From: Pezicula radicicola
Taxonomy: Eukaryota; Ascomycota; Leotiomycetes; Helotiales; Dermateaceae
Reading direction: 5' to 3'
Assembly: GCA_003008705.1 (NCBI GenBank)
Contig: PDUO01000004.1
Coordinates: forward strand, 310,001-374,000
Length of the DNA: 64,000 nucleotides
Every line of letters begins with the position of its first letter. The stretch's first letter is position 1. The notes beneath the pieces were generated by a model. That model worked only from the letters and a program-made list of their open reading frames with translations, was not told the origin of the DNA and did no database searches. The translations under genes were made by a program, and so were the position numbers. Of this stretch, positions 1-11,115 are shown piece by piece.

Positions 1-2
1 AC

Positions 3-2768
3 CTACTTCTTGGCGGCCTTAGCCTGCTCAACAAGGTACTCCTCGTCTCTGTATGACGAATTAGCGGAGTATCTTTGGGGCATTTGCTGAAAGAGTACTT
101 ACGATGCATCCAGAATGTCATACTCCTCGTCGGTCAAGAAACCGTCATCAGTCTCCTCATCGAGTGGCTCATCAACGAAGTCTTCGAACTCATCGAGGTC
201 AGATTGTGACTTTGTCTCAGGGTTTTCTACAGTCTCCTCGTGTATGCTCGTGGTAGGAGATTCCTTCTCGAGCTTAGGGAAGATCATCTGGCTGCGTTCA
301 GCAACAGGCTCTTCCATTGGCTCCTCTTTGATAACAGGTGCAGGGACCTCGACATTGATGTCACACCACATTCTGGGGCCGAACTTGGTACCGTCTGGGC
401 CAGTAAGGCGCCAGTATGACATGGCATTACCAGGTTGCTTAGGTGTTCTCATCAGAACGGTAAATCCAGCCTCTTGACCTGGTGCAACTTCGGTGTAGCA
501 GGTGGTGCTCTCAGCAGCGCTGACAAGCTCATGAACGCTGGCTGGGTGGTCGGGGTCATTCGCACACATATTGTCACCACCAGTGAACTTGACGCTGCAT
601 CCAGCTGGCCATGCAGAGTTACCACCATTACGGAGGTACCAAGTCTGCTCGAAGACAGAGTTTGGTGTGAATGTAGTGCCATCACGAACAGCGTCGCGGA
701 CGAAGTAGGCAACCAATTCCTCCTTGACAGCTGGAACTGGAAGATCCTTGACCTCCTCAGTCTTGACTTCCTGCTTCTCCTCAACCTTCATAGCTGGCTG
801 AACAATCTCTGCCTTGGACTCGCTTGGCTGGAGGTCTGCAACAGTCTGGACTTGAGTTGCGGCATTTGCTGACGCAGTTGGTGTCGTCTCAGTTGCCTTG
901 GAAGTTGTACGACCACGGTGGCGGTCACCCATCACTGGCATGGCTGTACCATCACCATGCTCACCAATAGTGGTGATGTTAGCAAGACGAACAGGAGTTC
1001 TGAACTTGATAAGAGGATGTGTCTTGTTGTGCTGGTTGGATGGGCTTGCCTCGCAGTTGGCACAGAAATCAGTGTCGTGGCAGACAGCACACTTGTAGCG
1101 GTCTCCTTTGATGTAGCTTTGCACGCCACTGTTGGCGTTGCAAAGAGGCCCATCGCAGTAGATTCCCTGGTGACGAGCCTTGGTGGCATACCCAGAAACA
1201 GCCGCCATATCATAGAGAGGTTCGTAAATTGGTACAAATCGGTGACCTGGGTGGATGAAGCTGGAATTGACAATGCAGGTGGAACAGAAATCCCAGTCTG
1301 GGCAGTCAAGGCACTTATGTCGGACACCATAGACGTATTTGTCACAGCCATCACAGATAGCGTTATGGCTGGTGTTACGACCTGGTGCGAGCAATTCCTT
1401 TGCAAGCTCGTCGAGGTGCGTATCCTCAACAGCTGGGGAGAAGGCATGCTTGGGGTTATGGCCATGCTCCATGTTGACATGGCAAGCAATGCAAAGGTCG
1501 TAGTCATCACAAGTCGTACAAGTCACGAATTTGTCCTCAGGGAATTCTAAACATCATGTTAACCACCAGAAAAACATGTGGAAAGTTATGAAGACGTACC
1601 TTGAATGCAGGAATTGCAAGTGCGAGCAGCATCCATGTACTCTGGCTCCTCTGGAGCAACGAGAGTGACCTTAGACTCAGAGAACTGAGCAGCTTTTGGT
1701 GCAGCTTTAGGTGCAACAGTTTCTGTGGTGCTGTTGATAACCTTGCCATTCTTGACAAAACGCTTGATCATCCAGTGTCCCTCGCCCTTGCAGACAACGC
1801 CATCCTTGACACAGGTCTCACACAGATCAAAATCGCCATCATCACAAATACTGCAGTGGTAGTGCCCGTCTGGGATTTTATCATTGCAGTTGTTGCAGTG
1901 AACGGCAAAGATCTCGGTTGGCGCAGGAACACCGGTGTGGTTGCGGATGGAGTTCTGGCGCTCGTGGGATACGCCGGCAAGCTCCGCAAACCACTTCTCG
2001 CGAGCAGCAGGGCCGCGGGTGACGGGAATTTCGGTAGACGACTGACTTGATTGCTTCTGCGCAATGCCGGAACTGGACTTGCTCGAGGTTGCAGAGAGGC
2101 TGCATCGGGAGTTTCTAAGAACGAGTTCCTCGAGACCACGGGATAGCTCGGCGACGGAGCGTACTTGGTTGATTGTGTGCTCGGGGACGCACTCGTTCAG
2201 TGTAGATGGAGGTGGAGAAGAGTATGTTGGTTGTTCAACCTCAATGACAGCACTTGGTTCCTCATCTTCAACGGTTGCGGGTTTAGGCAACACTCGTTCT
2301 GGTTCATCCTTTGTGACTGGCATGATCTGCTCTTGATCCTTGATAGTAACCTTGAGACGGAGCTTTAGTTTTGCCTTTGCAGCACGGTAGAGTTGCTTGT
2401 AGACGGAGGCATTGTTTGGATCAAGAACGACGAAGGCCGCGGCACTGTCGGAATAACGTTCAAACACGGCTTCGGAGGTAGGTGGAATAGCTAGAAGGTA
2501 ACGAAGCTAGAAATCACATAGAAATCAGCATTGCTCGAATGATCCGGAATTGGAAAGGGGCCCGATAAGGGGAGATGGATAAAGAACTCATCAGCAGACC
2601 GAGAGCCTTGTCTGCGTGGATGATGATGATGATGGTATGACATACCTTATCGGGAAGAGTATTGGCACCGAGATCACGGAGAGGGACCTTGAATTTTCTG
2701 TTCGTTCCATCCTGATTGATCTTGAGCGAGACCAGAGTATCTGGATTTGTTGCTGAAGTCGACGCCAT
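3..2768 (-). CDS. nbr1: NBR1-type selective autophagy receptor (PB1, four ZZ fingers, FW domain)
   Basis: Exons on the minus strand are 2768-2646, 2506-1600, 1546-103 and 48-3, giving 839 aa. Residues 1 to about 100 resemble a PB1 domain. Four ZZ-type zinc fingers follow, near 240-290, 350-390, 405-450 and 465-515, each with paired CxxC motifs and a terminal histidine pair. Residues about 620-740 match the NBR1/FW (four-tryptophan) domain; the tryptophans are in TWYLRN, SAWPAG, SYWRL and MWCDI. A C-terminal acidic stretch holds YDIL, a canonical Atg8-interacting motif, at about 819-822. NBR1 proteins bring cargo to Atg8 on the phagophore; in fungi the FW domain is implicated in cargo such as vacuolar hydrolases or peroxisomes. 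A TAA inside the last intron donor (GTAAGT) falsely ends the frame at 99; splicing adds 15 codons ending in AKAAKK. Start chosen because PB1 begins directly after it. Identity is confident; cargo is inference. Confidence 0.93.
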
Positions 2769-3514
2769 GATTATTGTGTGATGCTGAACGTTGTTGTGTT
2801 AGTAAGTTGGTTCGTTGGCAGGCTGAGCAGCGGTGACGAGCTACACAAAGTGTCTCAAGTTTGGTTTGGGAGACGTACAAGTAATGTTGTACTCAGAGGG
2901 TGTCGACTTGACGATTCAAGGATAATGAGAGTTCCAAGAAAGATGGGGGTGGTTGAAGAGAGGTAGAGGTCAGGAGCAGGTGGAGAGCTCGAGATGATGT
3001 ACGAAAGGGTTGGATGGAGGTGATGGAGTTGATGGTCGACTCCGCAACTGGGTTGCCTGATAAGCGGTCGTGCGCTAGCGCCACTTACTCGCCAGGTAGG
3101 CTCAGGCAGTTCGCGAGCTTGCGTCTTCCTCGACGACAAATCAGATTCGAGAATCGCTTGGAAAGAGGCAATATGAGGCAACGAGAAGGGCAATCAGGAG
3201 AGCATTTGCAAGAATCTTCTGTCCTTGTTCTACCTATTCTTTATTACTTATCTTTCGAAGCAGAAAGAAGGTGAGTGATGATGAATGGATCATTTGGCGG
3301 TGAATAATCTACACGGGGTACCTTAGAGCCAAGCTACCTAGGTACGCCTACGTCTTGGTCTTGAATCACTCTACTCGGTTAAGCTATCGCCGCCGTCTTA
3401 TCCTCAAAGCGGACCAAGCGGACCAAAAGTCACGGGCGAACCGACAGATATTGTGAATAGAACGCAGTGTAAGAATGCACCTTTGGTTATGTATTTATTA
3501 ATGTGCAAGCTGGT

Positions 3515-3541
3515 TTTGTTTGTTTGTTTGTTTGTTTGTTT
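3515..3541. repeat. (TTTG)n tetranucleotide microsatellite
   Basis: About six to seven uninterrupted TTTG units, read directly. Confidence 0.95.
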
Positions 3542-4161
3542 CTTTTACAATGCTTAATGAGGATGGGGGTGAACTAATCACACAGTGTACATTGTTGCGA
3601 ATGTCAATGAGAGGTCGGGGTAGTTTGAGGCGTATTGACTTTCATATGATGGGCCGGAGTTTTAAGACGCCATCAGTAAAGACGCCATGCCATTTATTCC
3701 ATTGTTGGCCAAGATTGGGTCACCCGACACAGAAACGAACGGATACCTTAGGTACAATAGATCCGGATTGGAAGGTTATTATTGCGAATCAAATCTACGA
3801 CGCCTTACAGAGTGGGGTACACTTCCAAGAACGGCAACTGGAGTCTCATATTTTGACGCGCTTACTCCGTACAATGACACGACTCCTAACTCGTAAGCGC
3901 GTGGTTGACCTTGGCCTAAATATCTTACTAACCTAATTCTCTAGGTGATGATTCGCTGTTCTTCTTAATAATTCACTCGTCATTTCTAGAGAGTTCTCAC
4001 TTGTGCTCGTTTAAATTAAAAGCAAGGCGTCAATTTGTTTAAGAGTCATTGGAAAGACAGCACAAAATTGCCACACATATCATTTGCTGCTATGTTGAGA
4101 GTACCATACGAATTCTTTTTAAGGCCATTTTTGATTAGGGTCATATTGACATGTAAGGGAT

Positions 4162-4213
4162 GGTTCACTCAAATCAAGCGAGTTACTTAAAATTAAGTGA
4201 CTTACTCAAACCC
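4162..4213. repeat. 18-bp minisatellite, degenerate copy (minus orientation)
   Basis: On the minus strand two to three units resemble GATTTGAGTAACTCACTT, the same unit found clearly at 59617-59724. Confidence 0.6.
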
Positions 4214-4312
4214 ATCTCTTATGTCTCAATAGACGGCAATCCAAAATAGTCTCTTACAAATCGCAGCGTACTGTTACTAGAATCCAACCAGCTACGAATA
4301 CTTTTAAAACCT

Positions 4313-5377
4313 TCAAGCGTAGAACTCGCTGCCAGGTTTCATATACTGCAAAAATATCTGACCCACTGTCAGTTGCCAACATCAAGCAAGACTGCGCAAA
4401 CCAGGTACTAACCTCCTTATCATGGCCTAGGACAACCTTTGCACTTGTCCTTCTGGCTAGCATATGAATCATCTGGTTGCTTTTCACCCAGCTGTCGTGA
4501 TCCCTTGCCAGCCATCCATGGGGCACACTGTCTTCGTAATTCTCCCTGACGTGATATTGATCGGTAGTAAAGATCCAGGTTCCACTTTCTTGCAAATTCA
4601 CAACCAGAATACTCAATCCCGGTGTGTGTCCAGGCGACAGGCGAAGCGTAAGCCCTTGGGTGATCTCGATAAATGGCCCACTCCAGGCCTGCCAATTTAT
4701 GTCGAACTGTAGGTAATGAGGCATGTAGACCCCAATATCACTTTTGGTGGCAACCGAGTAGAAGGCATGCTTGAGTTCTATTTCATGGACATAGACTGGA
4801 ACACCTGTGCCACGAAAGCTCTCTAGTCCTCCAGCGTGGTCGATGTGCAAGTGGCCGATGATAACAGCTTTTATATCTTTGATGTCGTTACCAGTAGCTG
4901 CAATAGCTGCGGCAAGTTCGTGTTCAGGTGAATAATTTACACGCGCAAAGATATCGTTGACTGGTGGACCCCAGGTCGTGGGATAATCCTTTCCAGAGCC
5001 AGTCTCATAGAGGATAAGACCTTCAGTCGGGTGCCAGATCAATGCTGAAATCATGACGAGCTCTCGACGCTCATTACGGACATTTGGAGCACTCAATGTT
5101 GAAGTACCGCCCTGTACAAGGTTAGTGCGCCTCCTATAATATCTGAAAGCAAAGATCGAGACCAACCCCACGAATCATCCATCCCATATCAACCTCGAGG
5201 CTACCTAGATTCAAAAGCTAGGGCAACTTAGAGTGTGGCCCGAAAACACTGCCTTGTTATGCGTACCCATAGTTTGGATCCCTTTACTTTACATTAATAT
5301 TACTTCTTTTTAAAGCGAGAACTGCTTACAGCTGGTGCCTTGACCATGTTGTCAAGTGAGACGGGCAATCCTTCCAT
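4313..5377 (-). CDS. Metallo-beta-lactamase-fold hydrolase, N-acyl-homoserine-lactonase-like
   Basis: Model of four exons: 5377-5330, 5217-5167, 5111-4413 and 4345-4313 (276 aa). The core carries the metal-binding motif HLHIDHAGG, a second-metal histidine in SPGHTPG, an aspartate in FTTDQYH and a later GHDKE. This set is typical of the AHL-lactonase/AiiA branch of the metallo-beta-lactamase fold, which opens lactone rings and usually binds two zinc ions. The 55-bp intron (5112-5166) has a clean GCACTAAC branch site. The 67-bp last intron (4346-4412) changes frame and gives the C-terminus KPGSEFYA. Exon 1 and the 112-bp first intron are the least certain parts; they are chosen because they supply a start codon followed by LNLGSLEVD, which fits the N-terminus of this family. 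The true substrate (lactone, mycotoxin ester or other) cannot be read from sequence. Confidence 0.82.
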
Positions 5378-6664
5378 CTTTCCTACGACGTATGGGTGAT
5401 GCCAATCAAACAGTAGTAAACTTCAAGCCGGCGTTGAAGGAGAAAACTCTGGATTTGAAGCTACTCAAAGCTTTAGAGAGTCTATATTCGAGGACTCACC
5501 TGGCTGTGCTTCGAGAGTAAATTTCAAGGACTTGTACAAGTTGCGGGGCTTTTATGCGTCTTGCTTATAAAGGTCCAAGTCAGGAATGGCCGACTAGTTG
5601 GGAGGGGTTTGTCGACGGAAATAATATATCAGGTATTACTCACTCAACGATTGGTAAATATGACAGAAACCCGGAACTTCATGAGGGGTAAAGTGGCACC
5701 TTCTGGACAAAAATAAAAAACGTCATTGGAGGTGGTACAAACTGTTACCTATGACATACAAGAGCGTTGGAGGTGTCCACGACTGAGTTATCAAGCAGTG
5801 CAAGGCGAAACAGCGTCGGGCCCTCGGGAGACTTCCCAAAGACCTAGAACTTGGCCCCAACACCGACAATACCCGTGTTAAGACTGTACTGTATATGTCT
5901 AAAAAGCAGAGAATGTATTTCATAGCGATTATTGCACTTGCATTGATCGATAAGGCTGATAGGCCTACCTGCAAGGACTTTAACAACTTCCCAACAACCC
6001 CCCTCGGCTGACAGGGTTCCCTTGCTCTTTTACAACTCTGGAGAGCGTATTGAGAGAAGTATGAAGCTTATCGATTCGACCTGATCGGTAGCCTTTATAG
6101 CTCTCTGAAGGGCTATTGTAGGTATAGGATGTCACGATGTGCCTCTGGACAAATAAGGTGACATCTACATTGTCGAGCCTGTAACTGTAGGCTTGTAGCT
6201 GCGGTCATATTTGTCGCAGCCTAAAGACTCCCTAATAGCTATTGTTCGTGGCGATAATTACATGAAACTGGCATCTCTGTGGTTGATTTAAGATATTGGA
6301 TATGTTTGGTCTGGGGTGATCTTCTTGATGCCAGGCTTGCCAGCCCAGGGTTCGTGGGCGCTAAACCGAAAGCGGGTAGTGATGTGTTGAACCGTGAAGC
6401 TTCCTGCTGGAGTTCACCTCGAAATCTTGCCATCTACTTTTCCTTCTCGCCCAAACTTGCTCACGGAGTGCAGGTATCACCCTTTCACTCATCGAATCCG
6501 CCGACAGATTCCACGACTGTCGCATATACTCTTATTGCCGCAGGCGGTACACTTCTGGAACGCCACCTCGTGTATGAACTGTCCGGAAGTATCGCCCCTT
6601 CGATCCTCAACACTCGCCCATCAACCCGTCGCATCTCAATCGACCCTTTGCAGCAATCTCGAAC
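5378..6664. other. Intergenic between two divergent genes
   Basis: Upstream regions of the lactonase-like gene (minus) and the Barentsz gene (plus). No domain-bearing frame, tRNA or clear repeat was found. Short frames at 5723-5986 and 6239-6773 lack support. Confidence 0.5.
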
Positions 6665-8866
6665 ATGGCTTATCGTCACAGGAGGGACTTGGCTGCAAGT
6701 CGGAGACGGGTTGAGGACGAGGGTGATGAGGAAGGAGGCCCCGACACTCTTGACTTGGATGATGACTCGTTGAGTGAAGGGTCAATAATCAGTGACGAAG
6801 ACGGTGGTAGTGAAACTAGCAATCCAGATGCAGCATCGCCAGAGTCACCCGGCCAGATCAAGATAAACGGGAATGGCCCCAAGGCAGCCGAGAATGGGAG
6901 AGCAAAACACGTACCAACAGGGCCTAAAGCACAGCTATCAAATGGCACGAGTGATATGGATATGATGCTTAATGGCCTCAAAATATCAGATCAAAACGGA
7001 ACTACTCAGGAGGTGCAATATGAGGATCTGCGGGAAGAAGCTGATGTGCCTGAGCCTTCTCCAGTCGTGGTGTCATCTACCGCTCAGATGGATCAACCAC
7101 AAGAGCAGCCCTACGAGCGAAGGAGACGGGAACACGAAGAATACAAGAAGAAAAGAGACGCAGATCCAGCTTTTGTGCCAAACCGTGGAGCTTTTTTCAT
7201 GCATGACCACCGACATGCTGGTCCCGCAGCCAACGGCTTCCGTCCATTTGGTAGAGGCCGAGGACGTGGTCGGGGTGGCATTGGGGGTCCATTTGCTCCT
7301 GCGAGGTATTATCCTAAAGCACTTTACAGCGACGATTTGTATGCTAATCTCTTGTGTAGTCACATGTCTCAACCGTTTGAACCTACCGACGCTCCTTGGG
7401 CACACGACATGCACGAAGTGATTAGTGAGCCTCGTCCCCGAAATCTCCAATCGTCGGGATATCTCAATGGTTCCTCAAATCAACCTGGACGAGCTCCTGC
7501 AGTTGCACCAGATGCGCCGAAGATAAACCGTGCGTTATCCACGACGAAGCATATAGGAAATGTACAGATCAGGGTTTTCTTTTCTACAATGGAGAAACCT
7601 ATTGCATTTCCAGGAATCCCAGTGAAGCAGTACACCAAACTTCCTGACCACCGCCCTCCTCTGCGCCGTGATAAACCCGTTCGGATATCTCTTCCTGATA
7701 ATCCACCACGTTATATATACCCTGCAATGGATCGTTCATTTATCTTCATTCCAAGAGCAATGAGACCGAACCAGCAAGGATTTGGAGGTCGTGGAAGAGG
7801 AAGATCTTCAGGACTTGGATCAATCGGCGGCTACTCGAGACGTACGAGCGTTTTTGGTGGCAGTTTGTACGGAAGTCAATACACTCCAAGCATAGCGATG
7901 AGTCGCCGATCATCTTTGGCGCGAGAGGTGAGCAGAGACCATATAGTATCACCAAACGGTTCCGCAGTTTCCAGGCCACAAATGGCTATGGATCCATCTA
8001 GGCCAGTTGTAAAGCTGCCTCCGGCTAGCCAATCTGCTCAGCCTCAGAATGCACAAGAGGCTATAAATGTACCACAAGCCGGTTATCAGGAGGAGGCACC
8101 ATCTACTGATGATCTTCAACGACAACAAACTTACCCCCTGCCGCAAAAACCAACCTTCCGAGAAAATCGGCCCAACCCAATTCCGATGCATCAACCTCGA
8201 CCACAGAAAGCTGTCTCTGTGGCTGATATCGAGTCTCCTGCTACACTAAACTTCAACCCTCCTCAACAACATCAACAGCCCTTCCATCAACAGGTCCCTC
8301 TCCAAGTCAACAACTATCAGGATCAAATGCTTCATTCTCGCAACCCATCATATCCAAGCCAGGCATCCACTGGAACACCATTATCACAAATTCCAGAGCG
8401 TGCCATTCACGCTCAACCCTTTCAGCCAAACCCCTACCAACAACAAGGTTACTACCCCCAGCAATCTTACCCAGTCATGCCACCACCTCCTGGCTACTAC
8501 TACCCACAACAACCATATAATTCATCGATGGCTCCATCAACTGGTGCGGCGACGTCTTTCATCCCAGCACAGCACCAGCAACCACCACAACCTTCATTTT
8601 CACAACCTGGCCCCCAACAAGACACTTCGGCATCACAACCTCCTCAAAATCTGGTAGCACAAGAAGTCAATGGAATGGTTTACTACTACGATGCAGCACA
8701 AATTCCAGCGGTAGCCACCTTCCCAGCCTACCAGCAACCGCCACCTCCAACGTATCCCATGCAACCAGTCGGCGGCGTAGTAGGGATGGGCGGAATGATG
8801 ACACCAAGTCCGGACGGCTTTTACTACCCACAAGGACCACAAGGCGTAGTCTACTACCCTCAGTAA
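6665..8866 (+). CDS. btz: Barentsz/CASC3 (MLN51)-like exon junction complex protein
   Basis: Reads 733 aa without splicing, or 715 aa if the 54-bp in-frame intron 7306-7359 is removed. The N-terminus is RRR-rich and acidic, as in Barentsz proteins. The eIF4AIII-binding Btz motif starts near residue 149: a charged helix (YERRRREHEEYKKKRD) followed by DPAFVPNRGAFFMHDHR, then an RG repeat (GRGRGRGRGG) and, after the intron, PTDAPWAHDMHE. In animals Barentsz is a core exon junction complex subunit that clamps eIF4AIII on spliced mRNA and supports localisation and nonsense-mediated decay; the same role is inferred here. The C-terminal 350 residues are Q/P/Y-rich and probably disordered, ending GVVYYPQ. 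The start is a good-context ATG directly before the basic N-terminal motif. Confidence 0.9.
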   Translation: MAYRHRRDLAASRRRVEDEGDEEGGPDTLDLDDDSLSEGSIISDEDGGSETSNPDAASPESPGQIKINGNGPKAAENGRAKHVPTGPKAQLSNGTSDMDMMLNGLKISDQNGTTQEVQYEDLREEADVPEPSPVVVSSTAQMDQPQEQPYERRRREHEEYKKKRDADPAFVPNRGAFFMHDHRHAGPAANGFRPFGRGRGRGRGGIGGPFAPARYYPKALYSDDLYANLLCSHMSQPFEPTDAPWAHDMHEVISEPRPRNLQSSGYLNGSSNQPGRAPAVAPDAPKINRALSTTKHIGNVQIRVFFSTMEKPIAFPGIPVKQYTKLPDHRPPLRRDKPVRISLPDNPPRYIYPAMDRSFIFIPRAMRPNQQGFGGRGRGRSSGLGSIGGYSRRTSVFGGSLYGSQYTPSIAMSRRSSLAREVSRDHIVSPNGSAVSRPQMAMDPSRPVVKLPPASQSAQPQNAQEAINVPQAGYQEEAPSTDDLQRQQTYPLPQKPTFRENRPNPIPMHQPRPQKAVSVADIESPATLNFNPPQQHQQPFHQQVPLQVNNYQDQMLHSRNPSYPSQASTGTPLSQIPERAIHAQPFQPNPYQQQGYYPQQSYPVMPPPPGYYYPQQPYNSSMAPSTGAATSFIPAQHQQPPQPSFSQPGPQQDTSASQPPQNLVAQEVNGMVYYYDAAQIPAVATFPAYQQPPPPTYPMQPVGGVVGMGGMMTPSPDGFYYPQGPQGVVYYPQ
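7306..7359 (+). other. Probable 54-bp in-frame intron inside the Barentsz gene
   Basis: Begins GTATTA, has a TGCTAATC branch site and ends GTGTAG. It contains no stop and is a multiple of three. Splicing joins PFAPA to SHMSQPFEPTD and removes 18 residues from within the Btz region. Confidence 0.75.
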
Positions 8867-9165
8867 CAATAGTTTCTTAGCCGGGTATTGGGTTTCTGCG
8901 GGAACCAAACCAGGATCTACCACTTCTTTTCAATATTCTTTTTTAATGCTCTTCAGCGGTCCTTGTCTCTAGGTGCTACCATGTGCGAAACGGAGGGGGT
9001 TTTCATTGCACTTGTTGCGCTTGTGCTACTGTGTTGTGCGTGTTTTCATGGAAGCGTTGCTATTTGCTGTGCTGTTCTGCTCCTAACAAATCACATTACC
9101 CAACCTTACCCATCTAGCTTAGTTGTTATGTCGTTATTGTTGTTGCTACTGTGTATTGTGTCATG

Positions 9166-9190
9166 CTACTACTACTACTACTACTACTAC
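9166..9190. repeat. (CTA)n trinucleotide repeat
   Basis: Uninterrupted CTACTA units, about eight copies. Confidence 0.95.
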
Positions 9191-9375
9191 GTGGAGAGGC
9201 CGAAGGAACTGAGCGATAGGTTAGGTCAGGCGTGTATGTGTGTGTCTTCATTATTGTCGTTACCCCTTAAGGAACTCCTACTCCTACCTGATTACATCAA
9301 AGTTTAGTTGAAAAAGAGAAAGAAGAAAGAAAATTCTTATAAGAAGATAAGAAGATTCCTCCTCCTCTAATTTAA

Positions 9376-9420
9376 CTTGGACTTGGGCTTGGACTTGGGC
9401 TTGGGCTTGGACTTGGACTT
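9376..9420. repeat. Hexamer repeat TTGGRC
   Basis: Alternating CTTGGA and CTTGGG units, about seven copies. Confidence 0.9.
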
Positions 9421-10031
9421 CGGATGATTTTATTTGTTATGGTGCATGGCATAGTTGTGTGTGGTGTGAGGATGTGAGTGAGGGAGGGATGTGAGGTGAA
9501 GAAGGAGTGGGAGGATGATAGGAGCGATGGAATGGAATGATAAGATAGAAGTAGCCTTTTTGTAGAAAAAGAAGATTACTTTATGGTATAGGAGTACCTT
9601 ATTGTGTGTGTGTTTATATGTTGTGAGGATTTTGAGATGATGGATGGTATGTTAAGTGGGTGAGTGAGTGGTACGAAGATCTGAGATCAGGGTGTTGAAT
9701 TGAGTAAGTGTTGCCCGGCGATCACGTGTTTCCCATATTGAAACCATGGCACCGAATATATCCTCATTTTGTCTCTCGCATGGTATAGAAATGTCTTGTA
9801 TGCGTAGAGCAAGCCACGCACGCTTCATGCATCCAAAATAGCCCATTTTGTATGGTATTCGGGCCTTATACGATGCCTCCCACTCTGTATATTAAACCTA
9901 CTAGTCGGCCTCTCTTCTAGACGGCCAGTAATCACAATTCACTCATTATATGCATATACAATTTCTACTAGTTCGAAGCTCAATAGTAAGTGAGTGAGGT
10001 AGGTAGGTGAATGACTTGCGAAACGGAAATG

Positions 10032-10051
10032 GGATAGGATAGGATAGGATG
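10032..10051. repeat. (GGATA)n pentamer repeat
   Basis: About four tandem GGATA units. Confidence 0.9.
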
Positions 10052-11115
10052 GAATTAACTAAGTGAAAGTCATTAAGGTAATTTAAGTAGACAGAAGTAA
10101 GTGAGGAAGGTAAGTACTTCGTAATCGAGCACCTGGAGTAGTGTAAATACACTAAAAACAATGACCCATATATATCCCCTCACTCAACAAACCCACTCAC
10201 TCACTCAACCCAATATCCACTATTATTTATACCAACAAACGCAACGGAACTACCTCCGATCCCACTACGTACCTATGTACCTACTACATTACTAATTGGC
10301 CTACCTACCCCACCATTACCAAATTCCTAACTGCAAGACTAAAGCAGAACAGGCAGCTCACCAACCTCCTCGCCGACTCGACTGAATTCAGCTCGGTTTA
10401 CGCTAACGGTTACTATTCCCAAACCACTAAAAATGCACCCCCTCAATACACAATACAGCATAAGCACAAATATTATTGATTATAAAGCTTTGCTATTTCA
10501 TGTTTTTTTAGAGAAAGCAATATCATGTTACTACAGAATTGACGGAGTCCTCCACCCCCTCATCCCAAATAATCCCATTTCGTGACCTGGCCATCCCCTA
10601 AAAACTCCAAAAAAGTAAAAGCAGACCAATCAGCGAAAAGGCAGAACCCGGTCCGACGCCAATGTGCCATTACGTGGTACATGTATGCTCATTTACTCAA
10701 TGAAGTCCAATCCGAAAATAACAAAAGCAGAAAACAATAACATTTATATACAGGTCTTAAGCGAGGCGGACGTTGTTGGAGGACGGAGCGACGACAAGCA
10801 GCCAGTGCAACCACGGCGGCGACGCCAGGAAGGGGAGAACGGAATAAATGATGTACAAACAGGCGCCAATCACGCCTCTACAAACGCCCCGCTGTGATTC
10901 TGCGAAGCTCTGAAAAGGGCTATTACTTTTCCCTCGTGTTGACATGACGTAATGATGCAGTGTTGTGATGTGACGCAGACAATACGGAGGCTTTCCTCCT
11001 TCCCCTATATCCCTATCATTAACGACGTAAACCATACATATTACGCCTGTAAAATCGACATTTTAGTGCCCACCAAATGTAGTACTTTTGATTTTTGGAA
11101 GGAGATAGAAAGTTG

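Larger units (their letters stand above)
2769..4312. other. Intergenic: nbr1 promoter side and 3' side of the lactonase-like gene
   Basis: No convincing gene. It contains a (TTTG)n run at 3515-3541 and a degenerate copy of the dispersed 18-bp minisatellite at 4162-4213. Open frames near 3520-3936 have no recognisable domains or splice continuation. Confidence 0.6.
8867..11115. other. Convergent intergenic region rich in simple repeats
   Basis: Lies between the 3' ends of the Barentsz gene and atfA. It holds several low-complexity tracts (9166-9190, 9376-9420, 10032-10051), pyrimidine-rich CACTCACTC stretches around 10180-10205 and an ATCACGTG site at 9721-9728. Frames such as 8888-9307 are leucine/cysteine-rich translations of repeats and were not accepted. 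Confidence 0.55.

Noticed and set aside
3520..3936. 138-codon plus-strand frame
   Set aside because: Begins in a TTTG microsatellite, no domain, overlaps another frame, no splice continuation.
8888..9307. 139-codon frame after the Barentsz gene
   Set aside because: Leu/Cys/Tyr-rich translation of 3' UTR and CTA repeats; not protein-like.
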